Shown: in pieces, positions 54,301-61,561 of the stretch
Numbering within the stretch: position 1 is the stretch's first letter
Layout of the letters: each line of letters opens with the position of its first letter
Assembly: GCA_003148945.1 (NCBI GenBank)
Contig: QGGY01000001.1
Location: 788,582 to 852,581 of the forward strand
Length of the DNA: 64,000 nucleotides
Direction: 5' to 3'
Source of the DNA: Murimonas intestini
GTDB lineage: Bacteria > Bacillota > Clostridia > Lachnospirales > Lachnospiraceae
Notes under the pieces: generated by a model
What the model saw: only the letters and a program-made list of their open reading frames with translations
Told to the model about the DNA's origin: nothing
The model's database searches: none
Made by a program: the position numbers and the translations under genes

Positions 54301-55185
54301 TTTATCATCCACGAATTTTTCTACTGTATCAGTAGTCAGATCTACCTGGGCCCAGTAAAGCGCATCTGAAAGCATTGCCTGGCGGTACTGCTCTTCCTTG
54401 ACATATGATATCTCCGCCTCTTTCTGCCGTGTGATATCCTCCAGGATACCTACAGCATCTATTGCATTGCCGTCCTTGTCATAGATGAGGTTCAAAGTAT
54501 GGCGGAACCATGAAAATGTACCGTCAAAAATTTTCACTCTGGCTATGCAGGAGGCCATAGCCTCCCCCTGATTGATTCGTTCAAACATCATCCTGAAGGC
54601 AGCGGCATTATCCTCATGGATGATACCGCTTTCAATCAGGCTCCCCGGAACATTTTCCAGGCACTGCGGCAGCGCAAAGAGCTCTGATGCATGCCTGTCC
54701 ATGTGCAGTGTACGGTTTTTAATGTCATAATCATAGATAATATTATTTGTCTGGGACAGTGCGATCTTCAGCTTTTGTTCGTCCAGATTGAGCTGCTGCT
54801 GCATATTCTTATATTTTGTCAGGTCCATCACATTGCAGTACATTACAACTTCATTGTTCTCAACAACAAAGAGCCCTTTCGTGCGCAGCAGGACCTTCCT
54901 GCCGTCCCTGCGGGTAATATGCTTCTCAAATTCAAAATAATTCCTTCCGTTCTGAAAGGCATTCTGGGTAACCTTGCGGATATTGTCCACGTCGCTTCTG
55001 GAGATCACTGTGATGAGCCTGTTGCCCAGCTCGATCTGCATTTCCTGGGGCGTATATCCGTAAAAATTGTAAAATCTGTCATTGGCAGCCAGCAGCGTGA
55101 AGCTGTCATCCAGACGGACTTTGCAAAGGCCCCCTATCATTATGTTATCTAAAAGTTCAAAATCCGGTGATTCAAATTTCTTCAC
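51316..55185 (-). CDS. Large PAS-GGDEF-PAS-GAF-GGDEF-EAL cyclic di-GMP protein
   Basis: 1289 residues. PAS-like domains lie at about 10-130, 140-260 and 270-395. A first GGDEF (about 400-565) has the intact active site RIGGDEFVVF and an RKKD inhibitory site five residues before it. A PAS-like segment at about 590-690 holds a CPFC pair. A GAF-like region follows, then a second GGDEF that is degenerate (LSGDEF). The EAL domain (about 1050-1289) keeps EAL, DDFG, the Asn, Glu and Lys metal ligands and GVEE. It could both make and break cyclic di-GMP. No membrane helix is seen. It overlaps nothing and lies between spoIVA and the hydrogenase. Confidence 0.9.
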   Translation of the reverse strand: MKKFESPDFELLDNIMIGGLCKVRLDDSFTLLAANDRFYNFYGYTPQEMQIELGNRLITVISRSDVDNIRKVTQNAFQNGRNYFEFEKHITRRDGRKVLLRTKGLFVVENNEVVMYCNVMDLTKYKNMQQQLNLDEQKLKIALSQTNNIIYDYDIKNRTLHMDRHASELFALPQCLENVPGSLIESGIIHEDNAAAFRMMFERINQGEAMASCIARVKIFDGTFSWFRHTLNLIYDKDGNAIDAVGILEDITRQKEAEISYVKEEQYRQAMLSDALYWAQVDLTTDTVEKFVDDKKLFAEAGQYKKYSVFVREMGSRRVHIEEREKYWETFKPEALKRAFEEGKKEINFENRRADEMGNFIWFVSTAYLLQDPLTGELKGLVCLKDINDKKRRELELKYESQMDMLTGVYNKKTTENVISDYLKSDAGRTGEHAFLIVDIDDFKKINDKYGHLHGDRMLREIAEQLKRSFRKKDVVGRIGGDEFVVFMRGILDGRAAEESARKVCELFREKYHGNEDISCSIGVAYYPKDGSTYEELYKKSDIALYEAKNSGKNTSLVYSEKESGNEWIPPVISEIDTHTVMAEEGAVEISEEAFLIADAIEEQIYLSDPETYEILFMNQYLCRQLDISRDGYKGKPCYKILQGMDEPCPFCTNDRLSFDRIYSWEHMNQRIGRALMMKDKLVMYHGKKARLEYAVDITEKNAVSAELAHQLEAGNMLLECVRRMVGSKDLRETMYAMLETISSLYNTDRAYVFEYKNRRGILKSMQEICKPGVEPRMAKGMDENAFNSTFWMEHLDETGIISVKDVESLRLPYTDEYKNMWKYRVRSFYAVPVRNQGEVSGFLVLENPETSYQNTSLLESIVYFTENVISNKILTEKFEYMSYHDGLTDLLNRNGYVRLLDRIKNTPVKSVGVLTININGLKELNENFGHKKGDEAVKDHASAFRKFFAEDQVFRLSGDEFVIIWINCTEEVFRLRTREMEAAIDELDYYGASVGVVWSELDPDIPELLRKADELMLAAKQRYYDHKRHKSRHMETKNLQALLKELKEGHFMLYLQPKVDIKTGAVVSAEALSRYYTEKTGLITPGRFIPILESERIIRYLDLFIVEEVCRMLRQWIDEGFKVCPISLNISRITLLEEKLADTLHMILSKYNIPTNLVDVEVTETIGQMDQNTLIGVGKELKQSGFHVHLDDFGAKYSNTMLLALFQFDVLKLDKSLVNDLVNNKKNQIIVRHIFDMCRELGLSVVAEGVEELEQRNLLETLGCRYIQGFLYGKPVPVEDFRESYLHK

Positions 55186-55212
55186 ATCTCACACCTCCAG
55201 CCTGACATGGAT

Positions 55213-56724
55213 TTATTTCTCCTCCAGACTCTCCAGTTGTTCCTTATATGCACTGGACAGCGCACACTGTTTCTTAGCATTTTTCTTATTAATATTCACG
55301 GCTGCTGTAGATTTAGCTATGGGCTGCAGCGTACCTGCACCGGCCACGCATCCGCCGGGACAAGCCATGCCTTCCAGCAGATAACCGTCATATTTTCCTG
55401 TCTTTGCCATCTGAAGTAATTTTCTGCAGTCCGCCAGCCCTTCGGCATTGGCTACCTTTACTTCCCTGTCAGGATCCAGTTCCCTGATACAATCTACCAC
55501 TGCGTTAGCCACACCGCCGCTTACTGCAAACCCTCTGCCGTCCCCACTGGCTTCTGAGAGTTCACTCTGCTCTTCTATTTTCTTTAAATCAACGCCTTTG
55601 GCTTCAAACATACCCATCACTTCTTCAAAGGTAAGTACAAAGTCCACATCGCTTCTTATAGATTTACGGCTGGCCTCCAGCTTTTTCGATGCACAGGGAC
55701 CGATAAATGCCACTTTGCACTCAGGATGTTTCTTTTTGATCAGACGTCCTGTAAGCACCATAGGTGTTAGAGCCATTGATATATAGGGCGCAAACTCCGG
55801 AAAAAGCTTCTTTGCCATCACAGACCATGCCGGACAGCAGGAAGTGGCCATAAATGGCTGCTCCTTTGGAACCTCTTTCAGAAAGTCCTTTGCCTCCTCT
55901 ATGGTACACAGGTCAGCTCCGATCGCCACCTCGACAACATCAGCAAAGCCCAGTTCCCTGAAGGCCGCCCTCAGTTTGTCAGGAGTCACCTTGGGGCCAA
56001 ACTGCCCCACAAAAGCAGGCGCGACTGCTGCATACACCGGCACATCACTTTTGATCGCCTGGATAGTCTGGAAGATCTGTCCTTTATCCGCAATAGCGCC
56101 AAACGGGCAGTTCACAAGGCACATTCCGCAGGACACACATTTATCATAGTCAATATCAGCTCTTCCGAATTCATCACTCTTAATCGCATCCATGCCGCAT
56201 ACACTGGCACACGGCCTCTCCATCTTCAGAATTGCGTGGTAAGGGCACTGCTTCACACACTTGCCGCATTTAATACATTTATCCTGGTCGATCACAGAGC
56301 GGCCGTTTACGATAGATACAGCATCCTTGGGACAGACCTCCTTACAGGGATGGGCCAGGCAGCCCTGGCACGCATCTGTGACTAATACCTTTTTGTCAGG
56401 ACAAGAATGGCACGCAAATTTGATGATATTTATAAGAGGTGGTTCATAATAGCGCTCCGCCACAGCGCTTTCTTCGATTCCCGCTGAAATAGGCGCGTGT
56501 TCCGTCATCTTGCGCAGAGGCAGTCCGATGGCAAGTCTCAGCCTCTCCCCTACAATCGCTCTTTCCAGAAAGACACTTTCACGGTAAGAAGCTATCTCTC
56601 CCGGAATGATTTTATAAGGCAGCTCTTCTATCCTGGAGTAGTCACCGCCTTCATATGCCAGCCTGGCCACTTCTGTGAATATCTGTCTGCGTATCCTGAT
56701 TACTGAAGTTTCAATCCCTCTCAT
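55213..56724 (-). CDS. [FeFe] hydrogenase, group B-like, with ferredoxin domains
   Basis: The 503-residue protein has N-terminal Fe-S motifs (CHSCPDKK, CQGCLAHPCKEVCP at about 105-131; CIKCGKCVKQCP at 150-161; CVSCGMCLVNCP at 196-207) and the H-cluster domain. L1 is TSCCPAW (294-300), L2 GPCASKKLEA (342-351), L3 EGMACPGGCVAG near 455. These Cys ligands agree with [FeFe] hydrogenases; the TSCCPAW/GMACPGG variants fit group B. It should take up or evolve H2 with ferredoxin. No maturases (hydEFG) are in the window. Sensor-type function is an alternative. Confidence 0.87.
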   Translation of the reverse strand: MRGIETSVIRIRRQIFTEVARLAYEGGDYSRIEELPYKIIPGEIASYRESVFLERAIVGERLRLAIGLPLRKMTEHAPISAGIEESAVAERYYEPPLINIIKFACHSCPDKKVLVTDACQGCLAHPCKEVCPKDAVSIVNGRSVIDQDKCIKCGKCVKQCPYHAILKMERPCASVCGMDAIKSDEFGRADIDYDKCVSCGMCLVNCPFGAIADKGQIFQTIQAIKSDVPVYAAVAPAFVGQFGPKVTPDKLRAAFRELGFADVVEVAIGADLCTIEEAKDFLKEVPKEQPFMATSCCPAWSVMAKKLFPEFAPYISMALTPMVLTGRLIKKKHPECKVAFIGPCASKKLEASRKSIRSDVDFVLTFEEVMGMFEAKGVDLKKIEEQSELSEASGDGRGFAVSGGVANAVVDCIRELDPDREVKVANAEGLADCRKLLQMAKTGKYDGYLLEGMACPGGCVAGAGTLQPIAKSTAAVNINKKNAKKQCALSSAYKEQLESLEEK

Positions 56725-57073
56725 TTAGCTCCTCCTGTATCCCGTTCCCGGCCGTGCTGCGCCGTTTTATATACTTTTAAATCATATTTCCATGATCTTA
56801 ATGGTTACAATTTTATCATAAATTACTTTTATTATCAAGGTATGTTATGTTATAATACTTTTGCGCGGACGGCTGAAAGTTACTGTTCACACGTCACCAT
56901 CCCGAGGGTTGCAGCGCGAAACGGCGGTTTTTGCCGTTTCTGTGCATCGCGGAGCGTGTTACTGGTCACGGAGTGAACAGTAACGGCTGAAATGTTACCT
57001 TGCGGGTAACGCAGTCTTATCATGGAGGTATGTTATGAAGCTGTTATAAACTAAATATAAAGGAGCAGTGACA
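56725..57073. other. Gene-free stretch between hydrogenase and homocysteine methyltransferase genes
   Basis: This 349-bp gap is divergent. It holds the palindromic element at 56879-56984 with its flanking direct repeat, a TATAAT at 56851-56856 without a good -35, and a tiny four-codon frame (ATGAAGCTGTTATAA, from 57034) behind GGAGGT near the methyltransferase start. I see no other gene. Confidence 0.5.
56871..56992. repeat. MITE-like palindromic element, copy A, with flanking 8-bp direct repeat
   Basis: The 106-bp element (56879-56984) starts GTTACTGTTCAC and ends GTGAACAGTAAC, perfect 12-bp terminal inverted repeats. It contains an AAACGGC/GCCGTTT hairpin and a subterminal inverted pair near the right end. 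The octamer GGCTGAAA lies directly on both sides (56871-56878 and 56985-56992), like a target-site duplication. A related copy is at 58467-58608. It has no coding capacity. Confidence 0.75.
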
Positions 57074-57943
57074 ATGACAAAAAACGAATTCAGCAGGCTC
57101 ATGGAAAAAGGCATATTATTTCTGGACGGCGCAACAGGCTCAAATCTGATCGAAGCCGGAATGCCCAGAGGCTTATGTACTGAAAAATGGATATGTGAAA
57201 ATCCGGATATTCTCCTGACCCTTCAAAAAGCTTATGTTGAAGCTGGTTCTGATATACTGTACGCGCCAACCTTCGCTGCCAACAGGCTGACCCTGGAGTC
57301 ACACGGACTTGAGAATGAGACAGAGCAGATCAACAAAACTCTCGCCGCCCTCTCCATTAAGGCGGCAGACGGCAAAGCCCTTGTTGCGGGTGACATTACC
57401 ACAACAGGAAAGTTTCTGGCGCCCCAGGGGGATCTGTCATACGACAAGCTGCTGGGCATCTATGCAGAGCAGATTACGTATCTGGCTGATTCCGGCGTGG
57501 ATCTTCTTGTCGCCGAGACAATGATCGGGATAGATGAGACACTGGCTGCTCTTGATGCAGCTGCTTCCATATGCAGCCTGCCCATCATGTGTACACTCAC
57601 AGTAGAATCTGACGGCAGCCTTTTCACAGGAGGAAGCATATTTGAGGCTGCGGCTATCCTTACAGAGATGGGAGCTGATGCTATCGGTGTAAACTGTTCA
57701 TCAGGACCGGACCAGCTGGAATGCATCATCCGAAACCTGAGTGCCATCACAGACCTTCCTGTAATAGCTAAGCCAAACGCAGGCCTTCCCCAGATCCTGC
57801 CGGATGGATCAGCTCATTACAATATGCAGGCGGATGAGTTTGCAGATTCAATGAAATGCCTGAAGGACGCAGGAGCTAAGATACTCGGCGGATGCTGCGG
57901 CACAACACCGGAATATATCAGAAAAATGAAAGAATTGATATAA
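57074..57943 (+). CDS. Homocysteine S-methyltransferase family protein
   Basis: The ATG at 57074 lies nine bases after AAGGAG and gives 289 residues. The GTG six bases earlier sits too close to the ribosome site. It opens GILFLDGATGSNLIEAGMPRG, the zinc methyltransferase pattern, and keeps the zinc cysteines in GVNCSSGP and GGCCGTTPEYI. It resembles the N-terminal domain of cobalamin-dependent methionine synthase. As a free-standing protein it would need a corrinoid partner, which is supplied nearby at 60294 and 61562. A terminator ends it at 58000. Confidence 0.87.
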   Translation: MTKNEFSRLMEKGILFLDGATGSNLIEAGMPRGLCTEKWICENPDILLTLQKAYVEAGSDILYAPTFAANRLTLESHGLENETEQINKTLAALSIKAADGKALVAGDITTTGKFLAPQGDLSYDKLLGIYAEQITYLADSGVDLLVAETMIGIDETLAALDAAASICSLPIMCTLTVESDGSLFTGGSIFEAAAILTEMGADAIGVNCSSGPDQLECIIRNLSAITDLPVIAKPNAGLPQILPDGSAHYNMQADEFADSMKCLKDAGAKILGGCCGTTPEYIRKMKELI

Positions 57944-57953
57944 GCATAAAAAC

Positions 57954-58000
57954 AAGAAACGCATCTGCATCCTGATCGCCCAGGTGCAGATGCGTTTCTT
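57954..58000. terminator. Bidirectional-looking terminator after the homocysteine methyltransferase gene
   Basis: AAGAAACGCATCTGCA and TGCAGATGCGTTTCTT form a 16-bp stem with a 15-base loop. T-rich sequence follows on the plus strand (TTTGATG) and on the minus strand (GTTTTTATG), so it may stop transcription from both sides, including from the riboswitch RNA. Confidence 0.85.
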
Positions 58001-58148
58001 TGATGAAAAAGACTGCGGAATTCTTTTCCATCTGAAATTATATCATGCCGGTTAATCTATATTCCCGATTCTTGCGGAGGTCCTCGGAAACAAATGCAAA
58101 GGCATGAAGGAGGTATGTTTGTGCAATAACTTGCTTAGAGATTCCGAT

Positions 58149-58178
58149 AAAAAAATGCCGGCTCACCCAAAGCCTGCA
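58149..58178 (-). terminator. Terminator of the cobalamin riboswitch RNA
   Basis: TGCAGGCT and AGCCGGCA pair with one mismatch around a short loop and are followed on the minus strand by TTTTTTT. It lies about 65 bases after the aptamer, in the place of an expression platform. Confidence 0.85.
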
Positions 58179-58408
58179 TCAACCTGAAAACAAAAATATG
58201 TTTCCATTATGGATGTATGACTCTACTCGGAAGTCCATCTCACATATTAAGCAGGTTTCCTGACTTACAGATCAACGCTCATCTCCTCCTTCTCGCAAAT
58301 GGGTATGCAATGGATTTACGGAGACTTACTACCTGAATACAGTGACCGGATCGCTTGGGATTCTCACCCAATTCCCTCTTCAGGACAAAATGTCCTGCAC
58401 TTAATATG
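58179..58408 (-). ncRNA. Cobalamin riboswitch without a downstream gene
   Basis: The aptamer spans about 58243-58408 on the minus strand. In order 5' to 3' it shows GAGGGAATTGGGTGAGAATCC (58374 downward), CCGGTCACTGTA, and the B12 box TAAGTCAGGAAACCTGC. The ends pair: CATATTAAG with CTTAATATG and GCAGG with CCTGC (58243-58255 with about 58394-58408). The 20-base conserved runs match the family consensus. A platform region (58179-58242) leads to the terminator at 58149-58178. No minus-strand gene follows before the convergent methyltransferase gene. A promoter lies directly upstream. Confidence 0.88.
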
Positions 58409-58431
58409 ACAATATTAAATTGCACAAGCTT

Positions 58432-58459
58432 ATTATAGCAGAAATTACAGATTTGTCAA
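58432..58459 (-). promoter_or_regulatory. Sigma-A promoter of the cobalamin riboswitch RNA
   Basis: TTGACA (58454-58459) and TATAAT (58432-58437) on the minus strand are 16 bases apart. Transcription would start about 58425, roughly 17 bases before the aptamer. Confidence 0.88.
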
Positions 58460-58466
58460 TCACGGA

Positions 58467-58608
58467 GTTACTGGTCACACGTCACCATCCCGCGAGGTGT
58501 TTTCGTGCGTATTTGCACGAAAATCCCGAGGGTTGCAGCGCGAAACGGCGGTTTTTGCCGTTTCTGTGCATCGCGGAGCGTGTTACTGGTCACGGAGTGA
58601 ACAGTAAC
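58467..58608. repeat. MITE-like palindromic element, copy B
   Basis: A 142-bp relative of copy A, starting GTTACTGGTCAC and ending GTGAACAGTAAC. It differs mainly by a 36-bp insert with its own TTTTCGTGC/GCACGAAAA hairpin (near 58500-58522). It lies between the PucR-type gene stop and the riboswitch promoter. Its flanks show no 8-bp direct repeat. Confidence 0.72.
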
Positions 58609-58611
58609 CCA

Positions 58612-60138
58612 TCACAGATTCTGCATATCCAGAAGTCTGTACGAAATCATCAGATAGAGCATCATCCCGGCATCTTCTGTCTCCAACCCTATAAGCTCCT
58701 TAATCCTGTCCATCCTGTACAGAAATGTACTTCGGTGGATAAACAGCTCCTTAGCCGACTGTACAGCATTCAGGTGATTATTCAGATAGACCCTGAGTGT
58801 CTCATAGAATTCTGTATTATGCCCTTTATCATATTCTTTGAGTTCAAGCAGTTTCTCCGAGCTGCACAGAACAGCCGGAATCTGGGCTGTGCTCTGCTCC
58901 AGCAGATAATCCAGAGCCACCTCATCGAACCTGTGAATCCACTGGTAGATATTCCTCCTGCTTCCCGTAGAAAGGCCTGCGCTGGCCTGCTTAAAGTAAT
59001 AGCGGAGGTAACGGAAACCTGAAAACTCATTACTGATGCCTGCCTTCAGATAACTGTCCCTCAAAAAATAGACCAGCTTGTCAAAGACATCCTCCGTATC
59101 ACCGTTAAATCTTGTCAGATTGATATATACTACAATATCTGATTCAAACTGGAATGCACAGGAGCTGTGTACAAGCGACTCAATATGTTTGCATATAAAA
59201 TTAACCGACATATTCTGTTTGTCGATCATTGGCACTTTAAAATTCATACAGACATACCTGTGTTCCGGAACCCATCCATATTCAAACAGCTCCTGCTCTA
59301 TCTGTGCCAGCTCCTTCTCCTCGTTTTCCACCACCTGGAGCAGGATATGATGAAGCGTATGGACATTCTCCTTTCCGTCTGCACTTCTCTTTTCCAGGAT
59401 TTTACTTATGAATCCCCCAAAGGAAACAAGCGCCTCCACATCCCCCGGAACAAACTTTCTCATGATCTCAGGTATGGCTATCCTGTACCTGTAGACACCC
59501 CTGTCAAATACATTCAGGCAGAGGCTGCGGTATCCTGTGATGTATTCCGGGTAAAAAAATGCTTCTTTTTTGTTTCTCAGCTCTGCATACTGGGAATCCT
59601 GCATGAATGCTGTGCCATATTCATACAGATTGTCAGGCTTGATCAGTTCCCGGAGGCCCGGTTCCTCGTCCATTATGGAAGAATGGGCGATCAGGGATAG
59701 GTCAGAGGTAGAGATAGTTACTGGATTTCCGAACACCTTTACGCTCCTGTCCAGCATCTCCTGAAGATCCTTCTCCTCATGAAGGACTGCGTTCATCATC
59801 TGCTCCCACTCTTCATAAAAATCATATATCCTCTGTATATCATTGAACAGCTGGCAGATGCTAAAAGATCCAGAAATCTCCAGAACATTGTCAAACCCGT
59901 CATATTCTGCCTGCCCATCCTGACGGATTATGATAAAAAATGACGATGCTGCCGTCCCCAGATCCGCTTTCGGGACAGCGTCCTGCATAGCCAGGTACAA
60001 TCTGTCCGGAAGCGTCTTCTCATCTTTCTCATAGAACAGAGGCCTTGCAAAAAAACGCTCTTCTGTCAAAAGCCTCCCGTCATCCATACTGTATTTCTCT
60101 TTTAAATGCTGCCTGATAAGTGCAGGACTCAGCTTCAT
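58612..60138 (-). CDS. PucR/CdaR-family transcriptional regulator
   Basis: The 508-residue protein ends with the PucR-type helix-turn-helix: YLNNHLNAVQSAKELFIHRSTFLYRMDRIKELIG, near residue 450-485. A GGDEF-like middle region precedes it. The N-terminal 350 residues, with no domain I can name firmly, presumably sense a ligand. It is divergent from the first corrinoid-protein gene, sharing a 155-base promoter region with a dyad, which suggests control of that operon. The ligand is unknown; family members sense purines, amino acids or sugars. Confidence 0.85.
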   Translation of the reverse strand: MKLSPALIRQHLKEKYSMDDGRLLTEERFFARPLFYEKDEKTLPDRLYLAMQDAVPKADLGTAASSFFIIIRQDGQAEYDGFDNVLEISGSFSICQLFNDIQRIYDFYEEWEQMMNAVLHEEKDLQEMLDRSVKVFGNPVTISTSDLSLIAHSSIMDEEPGLRELIKPDNLYEYGTAFMQDSQYAELRNKKEAFFYPEYITGYRSLCLNVFDRGVYRYRIAIPEIMRKFVPGDVEALVSFGGFISKILEKRSADGKENVHTLHHILLQVVENEEKELAQIEQELFEYGWVPEHRYVCMNFKVPMIDKQNMSVNFICKHIESLVHSSCAFQFESDIVVYINLTRFNGDTEDVFDKLVYFLRDSYLKAGISNEFSGFRYLRYYFKQASAGLSTGSRRNIYQWIHRFDEVALDYLLEQSTAQIPAVLCSSEKLLELKEYDKGHNTEFYETLRVYLNNHLNAVQSAKELFIHRSTFLYRMDRIKELIGLETEDAGMMLYLMISYRLLDMQNL

Positions 60139-60185
60139 TTTATCTACTCCTGTCTGTTTCGCACAATATATTTCTCTTCCTACAC

Positions 60186-60214
60186 ATTGTACGAAAAACC
60201 TTTTAAATTGTCAA
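60186..60214 (-). promoter_or_regulatory. Sigma-A promoter of the PucR-type regulator gene
   Basis: TTGACA (60209-60214) and TACAAT (60186-60191) on the minus strand are 17 bases apart, about 50 bases upstream of the regulator start. Confidence 0.85.
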
Positions 60215-60217
60215 TTG

Positions 60218-60255
60218 TTTGTTGGATTAACAAATTCATTTTTTTCTGATACAAT
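60218..60255 (+). promoter_or_regulatory. Promoter and dyad of the corrinoid operon
   Basis: TTAACA (60227-60232) and TACAAT (60250-60255) are 17 bases apart. TTTGTT-GGATT-AACAAA (60218-60234) is a 6-bp dyad that covers the -35. It is a candidate operator for the divergent PucR-type regulator; that link is inference. Confidence 0.7.
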
Positions 60256-60293
60256 GGATTTAACCAATTAAAAAACACAGGAGGTATGTGAAA

Positions 60294-60929
60294 ATGGGAA
60301 AATTACAAGAGCTTGCGGAAGCTGTAGAAAAAGGTAAGGCAAAAATTGTTCCGGGACTTGTTCAGGAATGTGTTGACGAAGGTACAGACCCTACAGTCAT
60401 CCTTAACACAGGTATGATTGACGCTATGGGCGTTGTAGGTGAGAAATTCAAAAATAATGAAATATTTGTTCCTGAGATGCTTGTTGCTGCCAGAGCTATG
60501 AAAAAAGGTGTTGAAGTATTAAAACCGTATCTGGCTTCAGGAAGCGCAGGAGCTCTTGGCAAATATGTACTTGGTACTGTTGCCGGTGACTTACATGATA
60601 TCGGAAAGAACCTGGTTGGCATGATGATCGAAAGTGCGGGCTTCGAAGTCATCGATTTAGGTGTTGACGTTCCAATCGAAAAATTCATTGAAACAGTTGA
60701 AGCAAATCCGGATACAAAGATTGTTGGATGCTCTGCTCTTCTAACAACAACTATGCCGGCTCTTCGCGATACAGTTAAAGCTTTAAATGAACAGCCATGG
60801 CGTTCAAATATTAAAGTCATGGTAGGCGGTGCTCCTATTACTCAGGAATTCGCAGATGAAATCGGCGCTGACTGCTATACTCCTGATGCTGCAAGTGCTG
60901 CACAGGCTGCAAAAGCTTTAGTTTCATAA
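60294..60929 (+). CDS. Corrinoid protein (MtbC/MttC/MtgC-like methyl carrier), copy 1
   Basis: The ATG at 60294 follows AGGAGGT and gives 211 residues. A helical cap (residues 1-85) precedes the B12-binding Rossmann domain, whose DxHxxG motif is DLHDIG (residues 99-104, His101 the lower ligand). The following GVDVPIEKF and SALLTTTM motifs are standard. It would carry a methyl group on cobalt between a substrate methyltransferase and an acceptor such as tetrahydrofolate. It is about 50-60% like copy 2 by eye. No cognate substrate methyltransferase is present in the window. Confidence 0.9.
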   Translation: MGKLQELAEAVEKGKAKIVPGLVQECVDEGTDPTVILNTGMIDAMGVVGEKFKNNEIFVPEMLVAARAMKKGVEVLKPYLASGSAGALGKYVLGTVAGDLHDIGKNLVGMMIESAGFEVIDLGVDVPIEKFIETVEANPDTKIVGCSALLTTTMPALRDTVKALNEQPWRSNIKVMVGGAPITQEFADEIGADCYTPDAASAAQAAKALVS

Positions 60930-60947
60930 TAACATAGGTAACCCATA

Positions 60948-60986
60948 TTATTAGGGCCGTTCCTGTAAAAGGGGCGGCTCTTATAA
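60948..60986 (+). other. Hairpin between corrinoid gene 1 and the DUF2284 gene
   Basis: TTATTAGGGCCG and CGGCTCTTATAA form an imperfect 12-bp stem, with no T-run after it. It may attenuate or process the operon transcript so that the first corrinoid protein is made in greater amount. Confidence 0.45.
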
Positions 60987-61010
60987 GTTAAAAGGAAAGG
61001 GTGGATATTT

Positions 61011-61556
61011 ATGAGCATTGATATAAACAGGATCGTCACTCAGGCACTTGAACACGGCTTTACATCAGCTGCCCCTCTCTCAGTAGAAACCCTGAAGCTG
61101 CTCCCGGAAGTCCGGGATATGTGCGCATCCAATACATGCCACAAATACGGCCAGAACTGGGCCTGCCCTCCCGGCTGCGGCACACTTGAGGAGTGTGAGG
61201 CAAAACTGAGGAAATACAGCTGCGGTATCATTGTCCAGACTGTGGGAAGCATTGAAGACTCTATGGACTTTGAGGGGATGGTCGAGGTAGAGAAAGGACA
61301 TCAGGAGCATTTTATCAGTTTTTCGGACATTCTCGGCAGCCAGTATCAGGTCCTTCCCATCGGTACAGGAACCTGCAGCAGATGTGCCTCATGTACATAC
61401 CCGGATGCCCCCTGCCGCTTCCCTGACAAGATCACATCCTCTATGGAAGCATACGGCATGCTTGTGACCCAGGTATGCAAAGACAATAACCTGCCCTATT
61501 ATTATGGCAATGACAAAATCGCTTACACAGCCTGCTATCTTATAAAGGAAAAGTAA
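61011..61556 (+). CDS. DUF2284 domain protein, Cys-rich
   Basis: The 181-residue protein has about a dozen cysteines: MCASNTCHKYGQNWACPPGC in the first third and GTGTCSRCASCTYPDAPC in the last third, the DUF2284 layout. They look like metal or Fe-S cluster ligands. The family often accompanies corrinoid methyltransferase systems, but its job is unknown; reactivation of the corrinoid or electron transfer are guesses. It starts after AAAGGAAAGG and lies between two corrinoid genes, within one operon. Confidence 0.85.
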   Translation: MSIDINRIVTQALEHGFTSAAPLSVETLKLLPEVRDMCASNTCHKYGQNWACPPGCGTLEECEAKLRKYSCGIIVQTVGSIEDSMDFEGMVEVEKGHQEHFISFSDILGSQYQVLPIGTGTCSRCASCTYPDAPCRFPDKITSSMEAYGMLVTQVCKDNNLPYYYGNDKIAYTACYLIKEK

Positions 61557-61561
61557 TATCC

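Noticed and set aside
58034..58148. Small proteins encoded downstream of the riboswitch
   Set aside because: The ATG frames are 17 and 37 codons, have no ribosome sites, and the longer runs through the neighbour's terminator hairpin.
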